Positions 20,170 to 28,632 of a DNA stretch of 64,000 bases are shown one piece after another. The DNA is taken from positions 26,128,063 through 26,192,062 of the forward strand of contig CM020619.1 in assembly GCA_009829735.1 (NCBI GenBank). Direction: 5' to 3'. A program made the translations under genes and the position numbers. Position 1 is the first letter of the stretch; every line of letters starts with the position of its first letter. The notes beneath the pieces are model-generated. The model did not search any database, was not told the origin of the DNA, and saw nothing but the letters and a program-made list of their open reading frames with translations. The stretch is from Pyropia yezoensis. Lineage: Eukaryota > Rhodophyta > Bangiophyceae > Bangiales > Bangiaceae.

Positions 20170-21468
20170 CTAGTTGAGCTTACGGTAGTCGATACAAAAC
20201 CGGGGGGTCCCATCAACTTTGGGGACGATAACCACCGGACTCGCCCACTCGGCGTTGCTGGCCTCGATCACATCGAGGGCCTCCATGCGAGCAACTTGCT
20301 CCTTAACGAGGGCCCTTGAACGAGGTCCTCCCCTATACGGTTGTTGGCGTATAGGGGGTGCACCGGGCTTCAACTCGATCCGGTGTTGGGTGGCTCTCAT
20401 GAGTCCCAATTGACCACCCCACAACTTGTGATATTGGTCCAAGAGGCGTTCAACTTGAACCCTCAACCTGGGGGGGACACCCTCCATGTTCACATGGGGT
20501 CGAGGAGAGGCGGCCGACTTGGCTTGATGCTTCTCCTTTCCGGACTTCGGGTCGCTACTTGCGCCCGCGTTGAGGGTGACCGCTACTACCGGTCCCTCGT
20601 GTTGGTCGATATAGCCGAACTTGGCTCCCGACTTGAAGTACTTGGGCGTCGGGCTCAGGTTCATCACCTGGATCCTCCACGGGACTCCGGCTTTGGAGTC
20701 CATCCTGCCAAGGGCAACATGCACTTGGTGCTTGCGAGCAAGACGGGGGTGAGGGTGCACCAACCCGTTCCCCGTAAAATCAGTTACAACATCAACGTGC
20801 GCCACCGAGTTGGGGCGCAACGTGACTTTACGGGCTAGACGCAGGGTAGCAGTAAACCCTTCCCTCACAGAGCAAACAGGCTTCGACTGTGAGACTGTCA
20901 CAGGAGCCACAGACTTTCCCTTACCAAGGATGGGGATAGTCTCCCCATTCATCAACTTGACCCAGTACTCAGGGCCACAAATCAAAGGCACTTGTGTAAC
21001 AACATAAGGGGTACCCAGAAGCAGGGGTACCGATATATTCTCAACTACGCCATAGGTCACGTCGACCTCATGGGTCCCCAACCTAGTTGGTAGGGTCACG
21101 GCACCAACGATGGGAAGTACCCCACCATTGATGTCAATCATATGGTCAGCTTTGGACCTCCAGCGTTGGAGCTTCACCTCCTTTGGTAATAGCGACTTGC
21201 GTATCAAGGAGGCTCCTGACCCGGTATCAAGTACGATACGGGTACAGCATGCACGGCCGGGGGCAAGTTGCACCCGTCCAGCCACCTGGAAGTTCTCACC
21301 CGTCAGCACCGCGATGACCCGACGTGGGTTTACGTTCTTGGGGAGTCCTACCCGAGGTGGGCGGACTCCCTTAGGTCGCCGCAGTATCCGGCACGGTTGG
21401 TTCGTCCTCCTGGCCCACTTGGCCGAGGCTGCCGTTGTGAGCTTCGGACGACCAGCCCCAACGGTCAT
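20170..21468 (-). CDS. Element B protease and start of RT
   Basis: 432 residues from the ATG at 21468, whose ATGA overlaps the gag stop, so pol lies in the -1 frame. The retropepsin site is VLDTGSG (Asp81). The C-terminal 60 residues are already RT (WASPVVIVPK, FCIDYRKLN). The ORF ends at a TAG (20170-20172) inside RT, and the frame then continues into the next ORF. In an element with nearly identical LTRs this is either a fresh nonsense mutation or a stop bypassed during translation. Confidence 0.92.
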   Translation of the reverse strand: MTVGAGRPKLTTAASAKWARRTNQPCRILRRPKGVRPPRVGLPKNVNPRRVIAVLTGENFQVAGRVQLAPGRACCTRIVLDTGSGASLIRKSLLPKEVKLQRWRSKADHMIDINGGVLPIVGAVTLPTRLGTHEVDVTYGVVENISVPLLLGTPYVVTQVPLICGPEYWVKLMNGETIPILGKGKSVAPVTVSQSKPVCSVREGFTATLRLARKVTLRPNSVAHVDVVTDFTGNGLVHPHPRLARKHQVHVALGRMDSKAGVPWRIQVMNLSPTPKYFKSGAKFGYIDQHEGPVVAVTLNAGASSDPKSGKEKHQAKSAASPRPHVNMEGVPPRLRVQVERLLDQYHKLWGGQLGLMRATQHRIELKPGAPPIRQQPYRGGPRSRALVKEQVARMEALDVIEASNAEWASPVVIVPKVDGTPRFCIDYRKLN

Positions 21469-23411
21469 TCGTTTCCCGCCGACTGGGCGTCCGAATCTGA
21501 GGGCGGGGAGGAAGACGACGAGTCCGAGGACGACGTGTCCGCCTCCTCCGCCGAGGGTGTGGCGACCGCAACGACCGGTCGAGACCCACCCTCGCGGCGT
21601 GAACGTACTTCGTTCGTAGCCGACTTTTTACTCGCATTCCTAACAAGTTGTTGGATGCGTTTACTCAACTTGGGGCAATCATATGCCCAGTGACCATCGG
21701 AGTTGCAGTTCCAACACCGATGGTCCGTTCCGGGAGGGGTCTTCCCAACTGGGGAAGACGAAGGGATACCCTCGGAAGTTCCCACGGCAGCTACCACCCT
21801 CTCCTTGCGGATTTGGCGTGCCTCTCTCAACTCTCTGGCCTGGCGCGCCTCCTCCCGTTCCTTGGCCAACTCGGCCTGACGCTCCTGGCCTTGTTCCTCC
21901 CGCAACTTGCGGTAGGCCTCGCCTCTGCGATAGGCGAACCTGGCCAACTCGGCCAGGGTCGCCCGGGCAGTGCTATGCTCCCGGGTCTCCATCCGGACTG
22001 ACCAATGGAGTCCCTCCACAAACCGACTCTTCACCACAGCTTGTGGATGAAGAAACCCACAAAGATTGTTGAGCTTACGGACTCGCTCCGCAAAGGACAA
22101 CTCGTCCTCCGCCTCTTCCTGATGGGCTTGCGTAAGCTCCTCGACTTGAGAAGCCAAAGCTGCCTCATCAACCATGGCTCTCAACAACCAGTTGACGAGC
22201 TCCAAATAGGACGTCACCTCCCCAGCGCCTCCACTTGAGGAGCTGGGCATGACGGACATAAGTTCTGTCCGTAGGTCGCCCTTCGTAAACTCCTGTAGCA
22301 TGTAAAAAGCCATGCCTTCACTTATGGCATTGTCGTCACAGGCTTTTGTGAAACGACGTAGGAACTCAAAGACACGGAGGGGGGGAGTTCCGTCCCACTC
22401 CGCTTTGTGCCCAAAAGAATGAAGTGCTTTCTTCTTGGCACGTCCCATGGCTCGGGCCTGGTCAGGACCATACGCCACCGACTTGTTGTGGAGGGCGTAG
22501 GTCTCACAGTCAAAGATCCTCTGGTAGACCGGGTTGGCTACCTGGATCTTGGGCGGCACCTCACGTTGAGGGAACAGCCGCTGTGGCACTGGGGTAAGTT
22601 CACTCTCAGTGCCTGTAGTCCGGCGCGGCGCGCTTGGTGTAGCCGCCGGCGTTTCCGGGGGGAACTCCCCCGTGAAGGGCGTACGCCCCACCGAGTATGG
22701 TGTGGCTCCCATGTTGGGAGTCACAGGTGTCGCCCCCAGTTCGGGGCGACCAGAGATAGGCGTAAGGGGGGATTCCCCCTGCGCCTGCGGGCTCGAAAGC
22801 CCCAATCCGGTTTGGACATTAAGGCCATCTGGCAAACTCGCCACAATCTGATTCAGAATAGTATTCGTCATCGTGACCACCAGGTCCGGCAAAGTCTGCC
22901 GCAACACATTGGTCGCCTCCCGACGGACAGTTTCCGCGAGGAGTGGATTGACGACTCCAGTTGAGTCTCGGTCCGCCTCCGGGAGTCCACCTGAGGGGTA
23001 ACCACGTTCCTCAGGGGTCTCAACCGGGGGCATGGGCGCAAGCCCATCGCCGACCAACGGAGGTCCGCCGTCCTCCGAAAGCCTAGTTGGCGACGGCTCC
23101 ATGCCAAAGTTGGCTCCAACCCGAGTGGAACCCGCGGGGACAGTCCTCACCCCTTGGGACGTTCCCGTTGAGTATACCACGCGGTGGCCAGACTTCGGCC
23201 CACCCACATCAAAAGTGTCACCCGAGTGAACTCCCGACTGAGTCGGAGTGGCCTGCTGCCCGCCCGCACTTCCAGTCCTGCTGGCTTGAGGGACCTCTAG
23301 TCCCTCTGCGACCCCAGGTAAACCCACCTGTGTCTCACCAGTATTCAAAGGCACTGAAGTACGTGCGTCACCCGTGTACTCCCCGGACGACGGGGGGTCC
23401 GAACTAGCCAT
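21465..23411 (-). CDS. gag: Element B Gag
   Basis: 648 residues from the ATG at 23411; an in-frame GTG is 8 codons upstream. A Ser/Thr/Pro/Gly-rich N-terminus is followed by a capsid-like helical region (about residues 290-500). An Arg/Glu-rich coiled stretch comes next (AELAKEREEARQARELREAR), then one CCHC zinc knuckle (CWNCNSDGHWAYDC, about 566-579). The tail is Ser-rich and ends AGNE. It would package element RNA. The stop codon overlaps the protease ATG. Confidence 0.92.
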   Translation of the reverse strand: MASSDPPSSGEYTGDARTSVPLNTGETQVGLPGVAEGLEVPQASRTGSAGGQQATPTQSGVHSGDTFDVGGPKSGHRVVYSTGTSQGVRTVPAGSTRVGANFGMEPSPTRLSEDGGPPLVGDGLAPMPPVETPEERGYPSGGLPEADRDSTGVVNPLLAETVRREATNVLRQTLPDLVVTMTNTILNQIVASLPDGLNVQTGLGLSSPQAQGESPLTPISGRPELGATPVTPNMGATPYSVGRTPFTGEFPPETPAATPSAPRRTTGTESELTPVPQRLFPQREVPPKIQVANPVYQRIFDCETYALHNKSVAYGPDQARAMGRAKKKALHSFGHKAEWDGTPPLRVFEFLRRFTKACDDNAISEGMAFYMLQEFTKGDLRTELMSVMPSSSSGGAGEVTSYLELVNWLLRAMVDEAALASQVEELTQAHQEEAEDELSFAERVRKLNNLCGFLHPQAVVKSRFVEGLHWSVRMETREHSTARATLAELARFAYRRGEAYRKLREEQGQERQAELAKEREEARQARELREARQIRKERVVAAVGTSEGIPSSSPVGKTPPGTDHRCWNCNSDGHWAYDCPKLSKRIQQLVRNASKKSATNEVRSRREGGSRPVVAVATPSAEEADTSSSDSSSSSPPSDSDAQSAGNE

Positions 23412-23511
23412 GTTGGCTGACGATCCGTATGACACGGTCCAAGTCCACCGTTCCTCTGAGACAGAGGGCCCCCTACACCCAGGTGCACCCGGAGGTAAAG
23501 TTTACCTCTGT

Positions 23512-23528
23512 CCCCTGCTGCTCCACCA
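23512..23528 (-). other. Primer-binding site of element B
   Basis: Identical to the site of element A (minus strand TGGTGGAGCAGCAGGGG), two bases from the LTR. A hairpin, GAGGTAAA-G-TTTACCTC (23492-23508), stands just beside it. Confidence 0.82.
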
Positions 23529-23530
23529 AA

Positions 23531-23998
23531 TGTGGCAAAAACCACTAGCACACACGGCACCCAAGTTGGGGCGGTGTGCTAGGGCTGCCTCCCGTGTCGG
23601 GGGAACCGGAAGAAGTGCAAGTCGCACACACTCTGTCCCTGTTGTGGGGCAAACCCCCACGGACAAACAAGAGGATGGTGTGTGGTCCAACAGTTTCTTG
23701 GTCGGGACGGGGACGCAGGACCAAGCCCCGCTGTCCCTCCCCTTATCCCCCCAGGGTCCACTCAGAATCTCGCCACTCAGAATCTCCCACCCCAGCACCT
23801 GCCCACCGGGCCACACGAAAATTCAAGACGATAAATGCAGAAAACCCTCAAATCCAAGTTGGATTTACTACTAAGCTAACTATCCCAAACTTAGGGAATA
23901 TGGACCCAAATGCAGGGGGAGGAACGGATCAGGCTAGTGGCCTGCCGCCCCTTGCATGGCACGTGTTGCCCCCCTACCTGGGGGTCAATACTGCCACA
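23531..23998 (-). repeat. Right LTR of element B (5' LTR)
   Basis: 468 bp, TGTGGCA to TGCCACA. It pairs with 14623-15091 and is followed by the GAAGC target duplication at 23999-24003. Confidence 0.96.
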
Positions 23999-24003
23999 GA
24001 AGC

Positions 24004-25177
24004 TATTGGCAGAGAAATCCGGGCGGGTCGACGAACCGTTCCTCTGTGTCAAGCACGGGCCCTGCGCGATATCGACAAGCATTCGGGCTCGTACAAGGCC
24101 GTCGATTGGACGTACTTCCTGCTCTGCACAGGTGAAGTTGTTTTGGCCGATAGAATTCCTGAAAACGTCTTCAAAAATTTTATGGAACTTTGCCACGCCG
24201 GCCGACTACTTTTCAAGCCGGGATCCGTGACAGAGGACGAGCTCAAGAAGGTCGACAAGCACCTCAAAAAGTTTTGCCACGGCTACTACACGCATGTGTT
24301 TGCTGGGAAAGTGGAGCGGCTGCGGCTGTGTCGGCCCACCATCGTCGCGCTGTTGGACGTGACCGCCAATCTGCGTTCCTGCGGCCCCGCATGGTCCTAC
24401 TGGCAGTTCCCGGCCGAGCGTCTCATAGGCACCCTCACGCGGCTCATCCGCTCTCGCCGGCTCCCGTACGCAGCTCTTACCAATGCGGTATCGGCCAAGT
24501 ACTATGCTGAGCTGGTGACGAATTTTGGGGAAACCCACGCGACGGACAAGTGGGCTGAGGCGACTGGAAAACCTGTTTCACGAGAAGACAGGGACCCGGG
24601 CGGCACGTTTTCACTTTCGTATAATCCGAGAGTGGATCTTCTCCCGCCCCAGCGCAAGTCAGCTGATTTGGTTGGCGCAGAGCTGTCGAGGATGAAGGCG
24701 GTTCTCGCGATGGAAGGGGCGGCATCAATTCCTGACGAAATAGTTGCCAAGAAGTACTTCCGCCTGCGATTGGCAAATGGCCAAATTGCTGGCACTGTGC
24801 CGGCTGCTGTTGAAGATGGCGACAGTCGGCGGGACTATCTTGTCCGAGTAAGCTCCTTCGTCAGGCGCGCTGCAGGGCGGGGGCGAGGTGCAGTCCGCGT
24901 TCCCGTCAACGTTTATGGAGCCGTGCACCACTACGCTGTCGTCCTCATCGATGGGAAGCCCCAGACGTACGCGTTTCTGCAGTGTGTGAAGTCAGCGGTT
25001 GACCGAAGCGGCACGTTTGGCTTGCCTGAAAAGCGGCGAGAGACGGAGTGCTTTTTGAGCCTGGGAGGGGCCTTCCGGTACGTCGACGTTATGTCTATTG
25101 ACGCTGTTGTGGGGACGCTTTTCGTGAGAGGGAGGCACGTTGTTTTGTATACACGGGAGGTGTTTAGCACGGAATAA
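24004..25177 (+). pseudogene. Tnp2 transposase, 3' part
   Basis: Continues the frame of 12965-14622 after the retrotransposon. It carries the second half of the Tnp2 fold: LLDVTANLRSCGPAWSYWQFPAERLIGTLTRLIRSR, matching the 'GplW.yW.FP.ER..G.L' block of the family. The C-terminal region of about 200 residues is less conserved. The stop overlaps an AATAAA (GGAATAAATGG), which may also serve as poly(A) signal. There are no other breaks, so the gene was intact when element B landed. Confidence 0.82.
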
Positions 25178-25670
25178 ATGGATCCTTTCTGCCTGCAAGC
25201 CAGCTGCCTGCTCCGCTGGGCCTCCTTGTCATAAGGCAGAGGAACGCATCACGCGGCTGACGAGGCGGGCGCAGTAGGTCCACAGATGTGGTTGTGGACG
25301 CGGGGGACGTGCAGCCACTCAGTATTTGATTGCCAATGAAAGGCTGAGTCATTGGATTGGACTTTATTGCAAGTTGTTTGCTCGATAAATTGATTCGTCT
25401 TCCACCCGCTTTTACCACGTGCCAGGCTGCACCACTCGGCGCGTGTCGCACACGGCGCTGTCGGTGTGTCTTCCCCCGCAACCAGCGTCGTCCCCGTCGA
25501 GTCACTTCCTGCTGCTGGTGCGGGCGCCCCTCTTCTCCTCCTGTGCGTGTGTGATCCCCCCTCCCCTTGGTGCACGTATGCTGCACGCAACCGATCCCCA
25601 CTCCCTTTCGTGCACGTCGGTGGTACTCGATCTGCAACCTGCTGTCCTTTTCCCCTTGCTACTTTCATCC

Positions 25671-26652
25671 ATGCCGCCCCGTCGACGCACGTGGTCGGGC
25701 TCTGTCCGATCTCCCCGGGCTCGTACCAGTAAGTACCACGCCCATCTTCTGCCGGGAGCGAGGTGGGACGTCTGTTCATTTTCTGTTTTTCCGCTTGGGT
25801 ATCAAGCGCTTCTGAGTTCTTTTGTGTCTCACACTTCATCGTGACTGCCCAGTTGTGCTCGCTGTCGCGTTTGTTTTCACTTCTCAGATGTGGACGGCTT
25901 GTTGGCAGCCTCGCAGGTCGCGGCAGCGCTGTCCGTAGAGGGCGGGGGCAGTCAGCACCCTTCCCCGTCCCCGCCAGCCCGGCTTGCACCTGCCCCCCCC
26001 CCCCCCCCCCCCCGCCCCCGCCCCCCTCCCCCCCGTCGCTCACGCCCCCGCTCCTGCTCAACCCCCCGGCAGGTTCTCAGCTGCTGCTGCCGCCAGCGGT
26101 GAACCGCTCGCCAGTGCAGGGGGGGCTGGGCCGAGCGCTTTCCGCCGCACCAGCGGCCGGGGGGGGCTGTTCTTCCCTGGCAACCGCCCGCTCCCCCCCC
26201 CCCCGGTTCCGATCCAGAAGGTCAACGTCTCCAAGGACAAGGATCTGAAGCTGACCGTCAGCGACCGTCGGCGCCTGCGCACGGGGGTGGCGTTTGCTAT
26301 CAACCAGATTTTGCGGTCCACGGCGTCATTCTGTACCCACCCGGAGGACCGACAACGCGCGGCGGTGCTCTACCTGGAGGACCGCGTACCCCGGTTGGCT
26401 CTGTGTGAGTCGGCCTGGGGGGCATGTGCGGTTTTGTCACGCGGCTTGCGTCACCAGCGGATACAAACACGGCGCAAGACGGCGGGCAGTGGAGCGGTGG
26501 TGGCCGCCACCACCGCCGCTGCCCCCAGTGCAGCCGCAGCTGCGGCCGGGACGGGTGGTTGTGCTGCCGAGACGGCGGGGGGTGGTGGTGGCAACGATGC
26601 TATGAGTGCGCGAGGGCAGCGGCTGGCCTTTTTTAGCCAGCTGGAAAAGTAG
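25671..26652 (+). CDS. Candidate second gene of the Tnp2 transposon (two exons, frame break at poly-C)
   Basis: I infer exon 1 at 25671-25728 (MPPRRRTWSGSVRSP) and an intron with good signals (GTAAGT at 25729; TTTTCACTTCTCAG ending 25887). Exon 2 starts at 25888. It opens as NVDGLLAASQVAAALS and reaches a run of 21 Cs (25993-26013), after which the coding-like frame shifts. From there it continues to a TAG at 26650-26652, followed at once by AAATAAA. The later part has a compact segment (LKLTVSDRRRLRTGVAFAINQIL, then YLEDRVPRLALCESAW) and an Ala/Gly-rich tail. Many Tnp2 elements carry a second, DNA-binding gene. No domain is recognised here. Confidence 0.4.
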
Positions 26653-26744
26653 AAAATAAACAGCCACGGTACAAGAGAACAAAGAGGCACAGCACAAAAA
26701 TATTACAGCGATTGCAAACAGCGCAGCCCTCCACGGGAGGTGTA

Positions 26745-28038
26745 TAGTGCCTAGACAGAAGTATTTCCACCCCCCGCAGATGGCCAGAAAATGTGGCAAT
26801 CGACTTGTGCAAAGTCCCCAAATATTGCGTTTGCGCGCCATCTGAGGCACCCTTCACGACCCGGTACCGCCCCATCGCAGTCACTTTCCCCCCCGTTTTC
26901 GCCCTCCCTCCCCCACTGTCCGCCACCATGGGGCGCTATAAGCGCCTCACCGACTACCAGCGAGACGCCGCGGCACTCCTGGCCCATAACGGGCACACCA
27001 ACCGGCAGATTGCGGCCGCTGTCGGGGCCAACCAGGCGACGGTGGCCAAGGTCGCCGCCCGTGTCAGCCGCACGGGCGTCTTGGAGGCCCCCAAGTCAAC
27101 GGGCCGCCCCCCCCTGCTGGACGCCCGGGACCGCCGACGACTCGTCCGCATGGTCCTGACCCACGACGACCTCGAGCTGCACCGCATCGTCGCGCTCTTC
27201 AACCTGGGCATGCCCCGCGCGGTGAGCGTGCGGACCGTCCGGCGGGTCCTTCATGACGCCGGCGTCATGTCCGCACGGCGCCGCTCCAAGCCGTTTGTGT
27301 CGGCCAAAAACCGCTCCAAGAGGCTCGCGTGGGCCAAGCTGCACCGCGAGTGGACGGACGAGTGGCGGAACGTGTTTTTTACGGACGAGAGCAGTTTTCT
27401 GGTAAAGTCTGGCCGTCGCCCTCTTTACTGGACACGTCGTGGCTCCCCGTGGCATCCCTCTACCTCTCTGCCTTCCTTCAAGTCTGGGCGTCAGTCGGTG
27501 ATGGTGTGGGGCGGCTTTTCCTACCGCGGGCGCACCGACTTGGTCTGGGTTGACGGCAGCCTGAACGCCCTCTCGTACCAGGACCAGGTTTTGGAGGTCG
27601 CCTACAACTATATCATGGCTGACTTTGGCTCCACCAAGGATGTAGTGCTTCAAGAGGACCTGGCGCCCCCGCACAACGCCCCTAGCACCCGCTTGGTCGA
27701 GCGAGAGCTGGGTCTCAATGTGCTACCCTGGGTCGGACAGAGCCCTGACTTGAACCCGATAGAAAACGCCTGGGCGGAGCTGGAACGGCGCTTGCGCCGG
27801 CGCAAAGTCGTCCCCAAGAACAAGGCCGAGCTGTTTGGGGCGCTGCAGGAGGAGTGGCGCGCCATCCCCGACGCCTACTTCGAGAAGCTCGCGGACACGA
27901 TGAAGCACCGGTGCGCCGCTGTTGTCCAAGTCAACGGATGGCCCACAAAATACTAGTAAAAACGGCGATTTCATCTGGCCCCTTTCGACCGACCGGGTGG
28001 GACTCGGAAATCGTGGAAATACTTCTGTCTAGGCACTG
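26745..28038 (+). mobile_element. Intact Tc1-type transposon
   Basis: 1294 bp with 25-bp inverted repeats beginning (C/T)AGTGCCTAGACAGAAG, differing only in the first base. TA stands on both sides (26743-26744 and 28039-28040). One intact transposase gene fills it. It is nested in the right part of the Tnp2 transposon. All parts needed for movement appear to be present. Confidence 0.93.
26928..27956 (+). CDS. Tc1/mariner transposase (DD34E)
   Basis: 342 residues from an ATG in Kozak context (CGCCACCATGG), the usual length for Tc1 transposases. Residues 8-50 and 55-115 are two helix-turn-helix DNA-binding units (NGHTNRQIAAAVGANQATVAKV). The catalytic domain has TDESSF (Asp153), LQEDLAPPHN (Asp244) and SPDLNPIENAWAELE (Glu279). 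There are 34 residues between the last two, the Tc1 signature. QEDLAPPH departs from the usual QxDNAPxH but keeps the Asp. It would cut at the inverted repeats and insert at TA. No stops or shifts are seen. Confidence 0.95.
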   Translation: MGRYKRLTDYQRDAAALLAHNGHTNRQIAAAVGANQATVAKVAARVSRTGVLEAPKSTGRPPLLDARDRRRLVRMVLTHDDLELHRIVALFNLGMPRAVSVRTVRRVLHDAGVMSARRRSKPFVSAKNRSKRLAWAKLHREWTDEWRNVFFTDESSFLVKSGRRPLYWTRRGSPWHPSTSLPSFKSGRQSVMVWGGFSYRGRTDLVWVDGSLNALSYQDQVLEVAYNYIMADFGSTKDVVLQEDLAPPHNAPSTRLVERELGLNVLPWVGQSPDLNPIENAWAELERRLRRRKVVPKNKAELFGALQEEWRAIPDAYFEKLADTMKHRCAAVVQVNGWPTKY

Positions 28039-28511
28039 TAAGCTGTGTGCTGAGTTCGCCCAGCTCACCTCTGAGGGCCATTGTGAGCCAATCAAACTGC
28101 CACCGATCGTGATTTGGTCGTGGTTCTGGCTCTGACCGACTGTCTCGGTATAGGGGATCAAAGATCGTGAATTTATCGTGATTCTGTTCCCTTAGGGGGG
28201 AGGGCGGCTACTACCGGGGGGGGGGGGGGGCGGATGCTACCCGGGCGGGAGGCGGGCTTCTACTGCGGGGGGTGCGCCGCTACCAGCTCGGGGTTCGGCT
28301 GCTCCGGCTGGAGGGCGGCGGCTGCCGCCAGTCGGGGGGCAGGGGGCAGCCGCTACCGGGTCGAGGGGGCGAGCGGCCGCTGCGGGGTGGGAGCCGCAGC
28401 CACCCCGCCGTACCAACTGGTACGGAGGGGCGCCGGCCGCGACCAGAATGGGGGTGGGGGGGCAGCCGGTACGGGTGGGGGGCCCAGGGGGCGGCTGCTG
28501 CCGGTCGGGGA

Positions 28512-28632
28512 GCGGCTGCTAACGGTGGGGGGGCGGCTGCCAACGGTGGGGGGGCGGCTGCCAACGGTGGGGGGGCGGCTGCCAACGGTGGGGGGGCGGC
28601 TGCCAACGGTGGGGGGGCGGCTGCTTGCGGTG
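28512..28632. repeat. 21-bp perfect tandem repeat inside the minisatellite
   Basis: Five nearly perfect units GCGGCTGCCAACGGTGGGG+GG (starts 28512, 28533, 28554, 28575, 28596) plus one partial unit. This is the most recently amplified part of the array. Confidence 0.9.

Larger units (their letters stand above)
14623..23998 (-). mobile_element. Complete Ty3/gypsy chromovirus, element B
   Basis: 9376 bp with two LTRs of 469 and 468 bp that differ, by eye, by one C in a C-run. It has a 5-bp target duplication, a primer-binding site and a polypurine tract. Order on the minus strand: LTR, PBS, gag, protease, RT/RNase H/integrase/chromodomain. A plus-strand gene lies between integrase and the 3' LTR. 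The near-identical LTRs mean a very recent insertion. Its one obvious defect is a stop codon inside RT. Confidence 0.97.
12341..28192 (+). mobile_element. Tnp2-type DNA transposon, host of two nested insertions
   Basis: The ends match as inverted repeats: GGGAACAGAATCACGATAAA at 12342-12361 and its complement ending at 28191. The inner sequence is partly conserved (CGAT...TTGATCC). TA stands on both sides (12339-12340 and 28193-28194). Inside are a Tnp2 transposase gene, a second candidate gene, a complete chromovirus (14623-23998) and a Tc1 element (26745-28038). Without these insertions it is about 5.2 kb. The termini are not CACTA, unlike classical Tnp2 elements. The target duplication is short and less certain than the inverted repeats. 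Confidence 0.75.

Noticed and set aside
25249..26061. 270-codon minus-strand ORF in the Tnp2 transposon
   Set aside because: Runs opposite to the better supported spliced gene and depends on poly-G/Gly strings.
28512..28632. Regular short repeats as a CRISPR-like array
   Set aside because: Units are directly adjacent without unique spacers, and the genome is eukaryotic.
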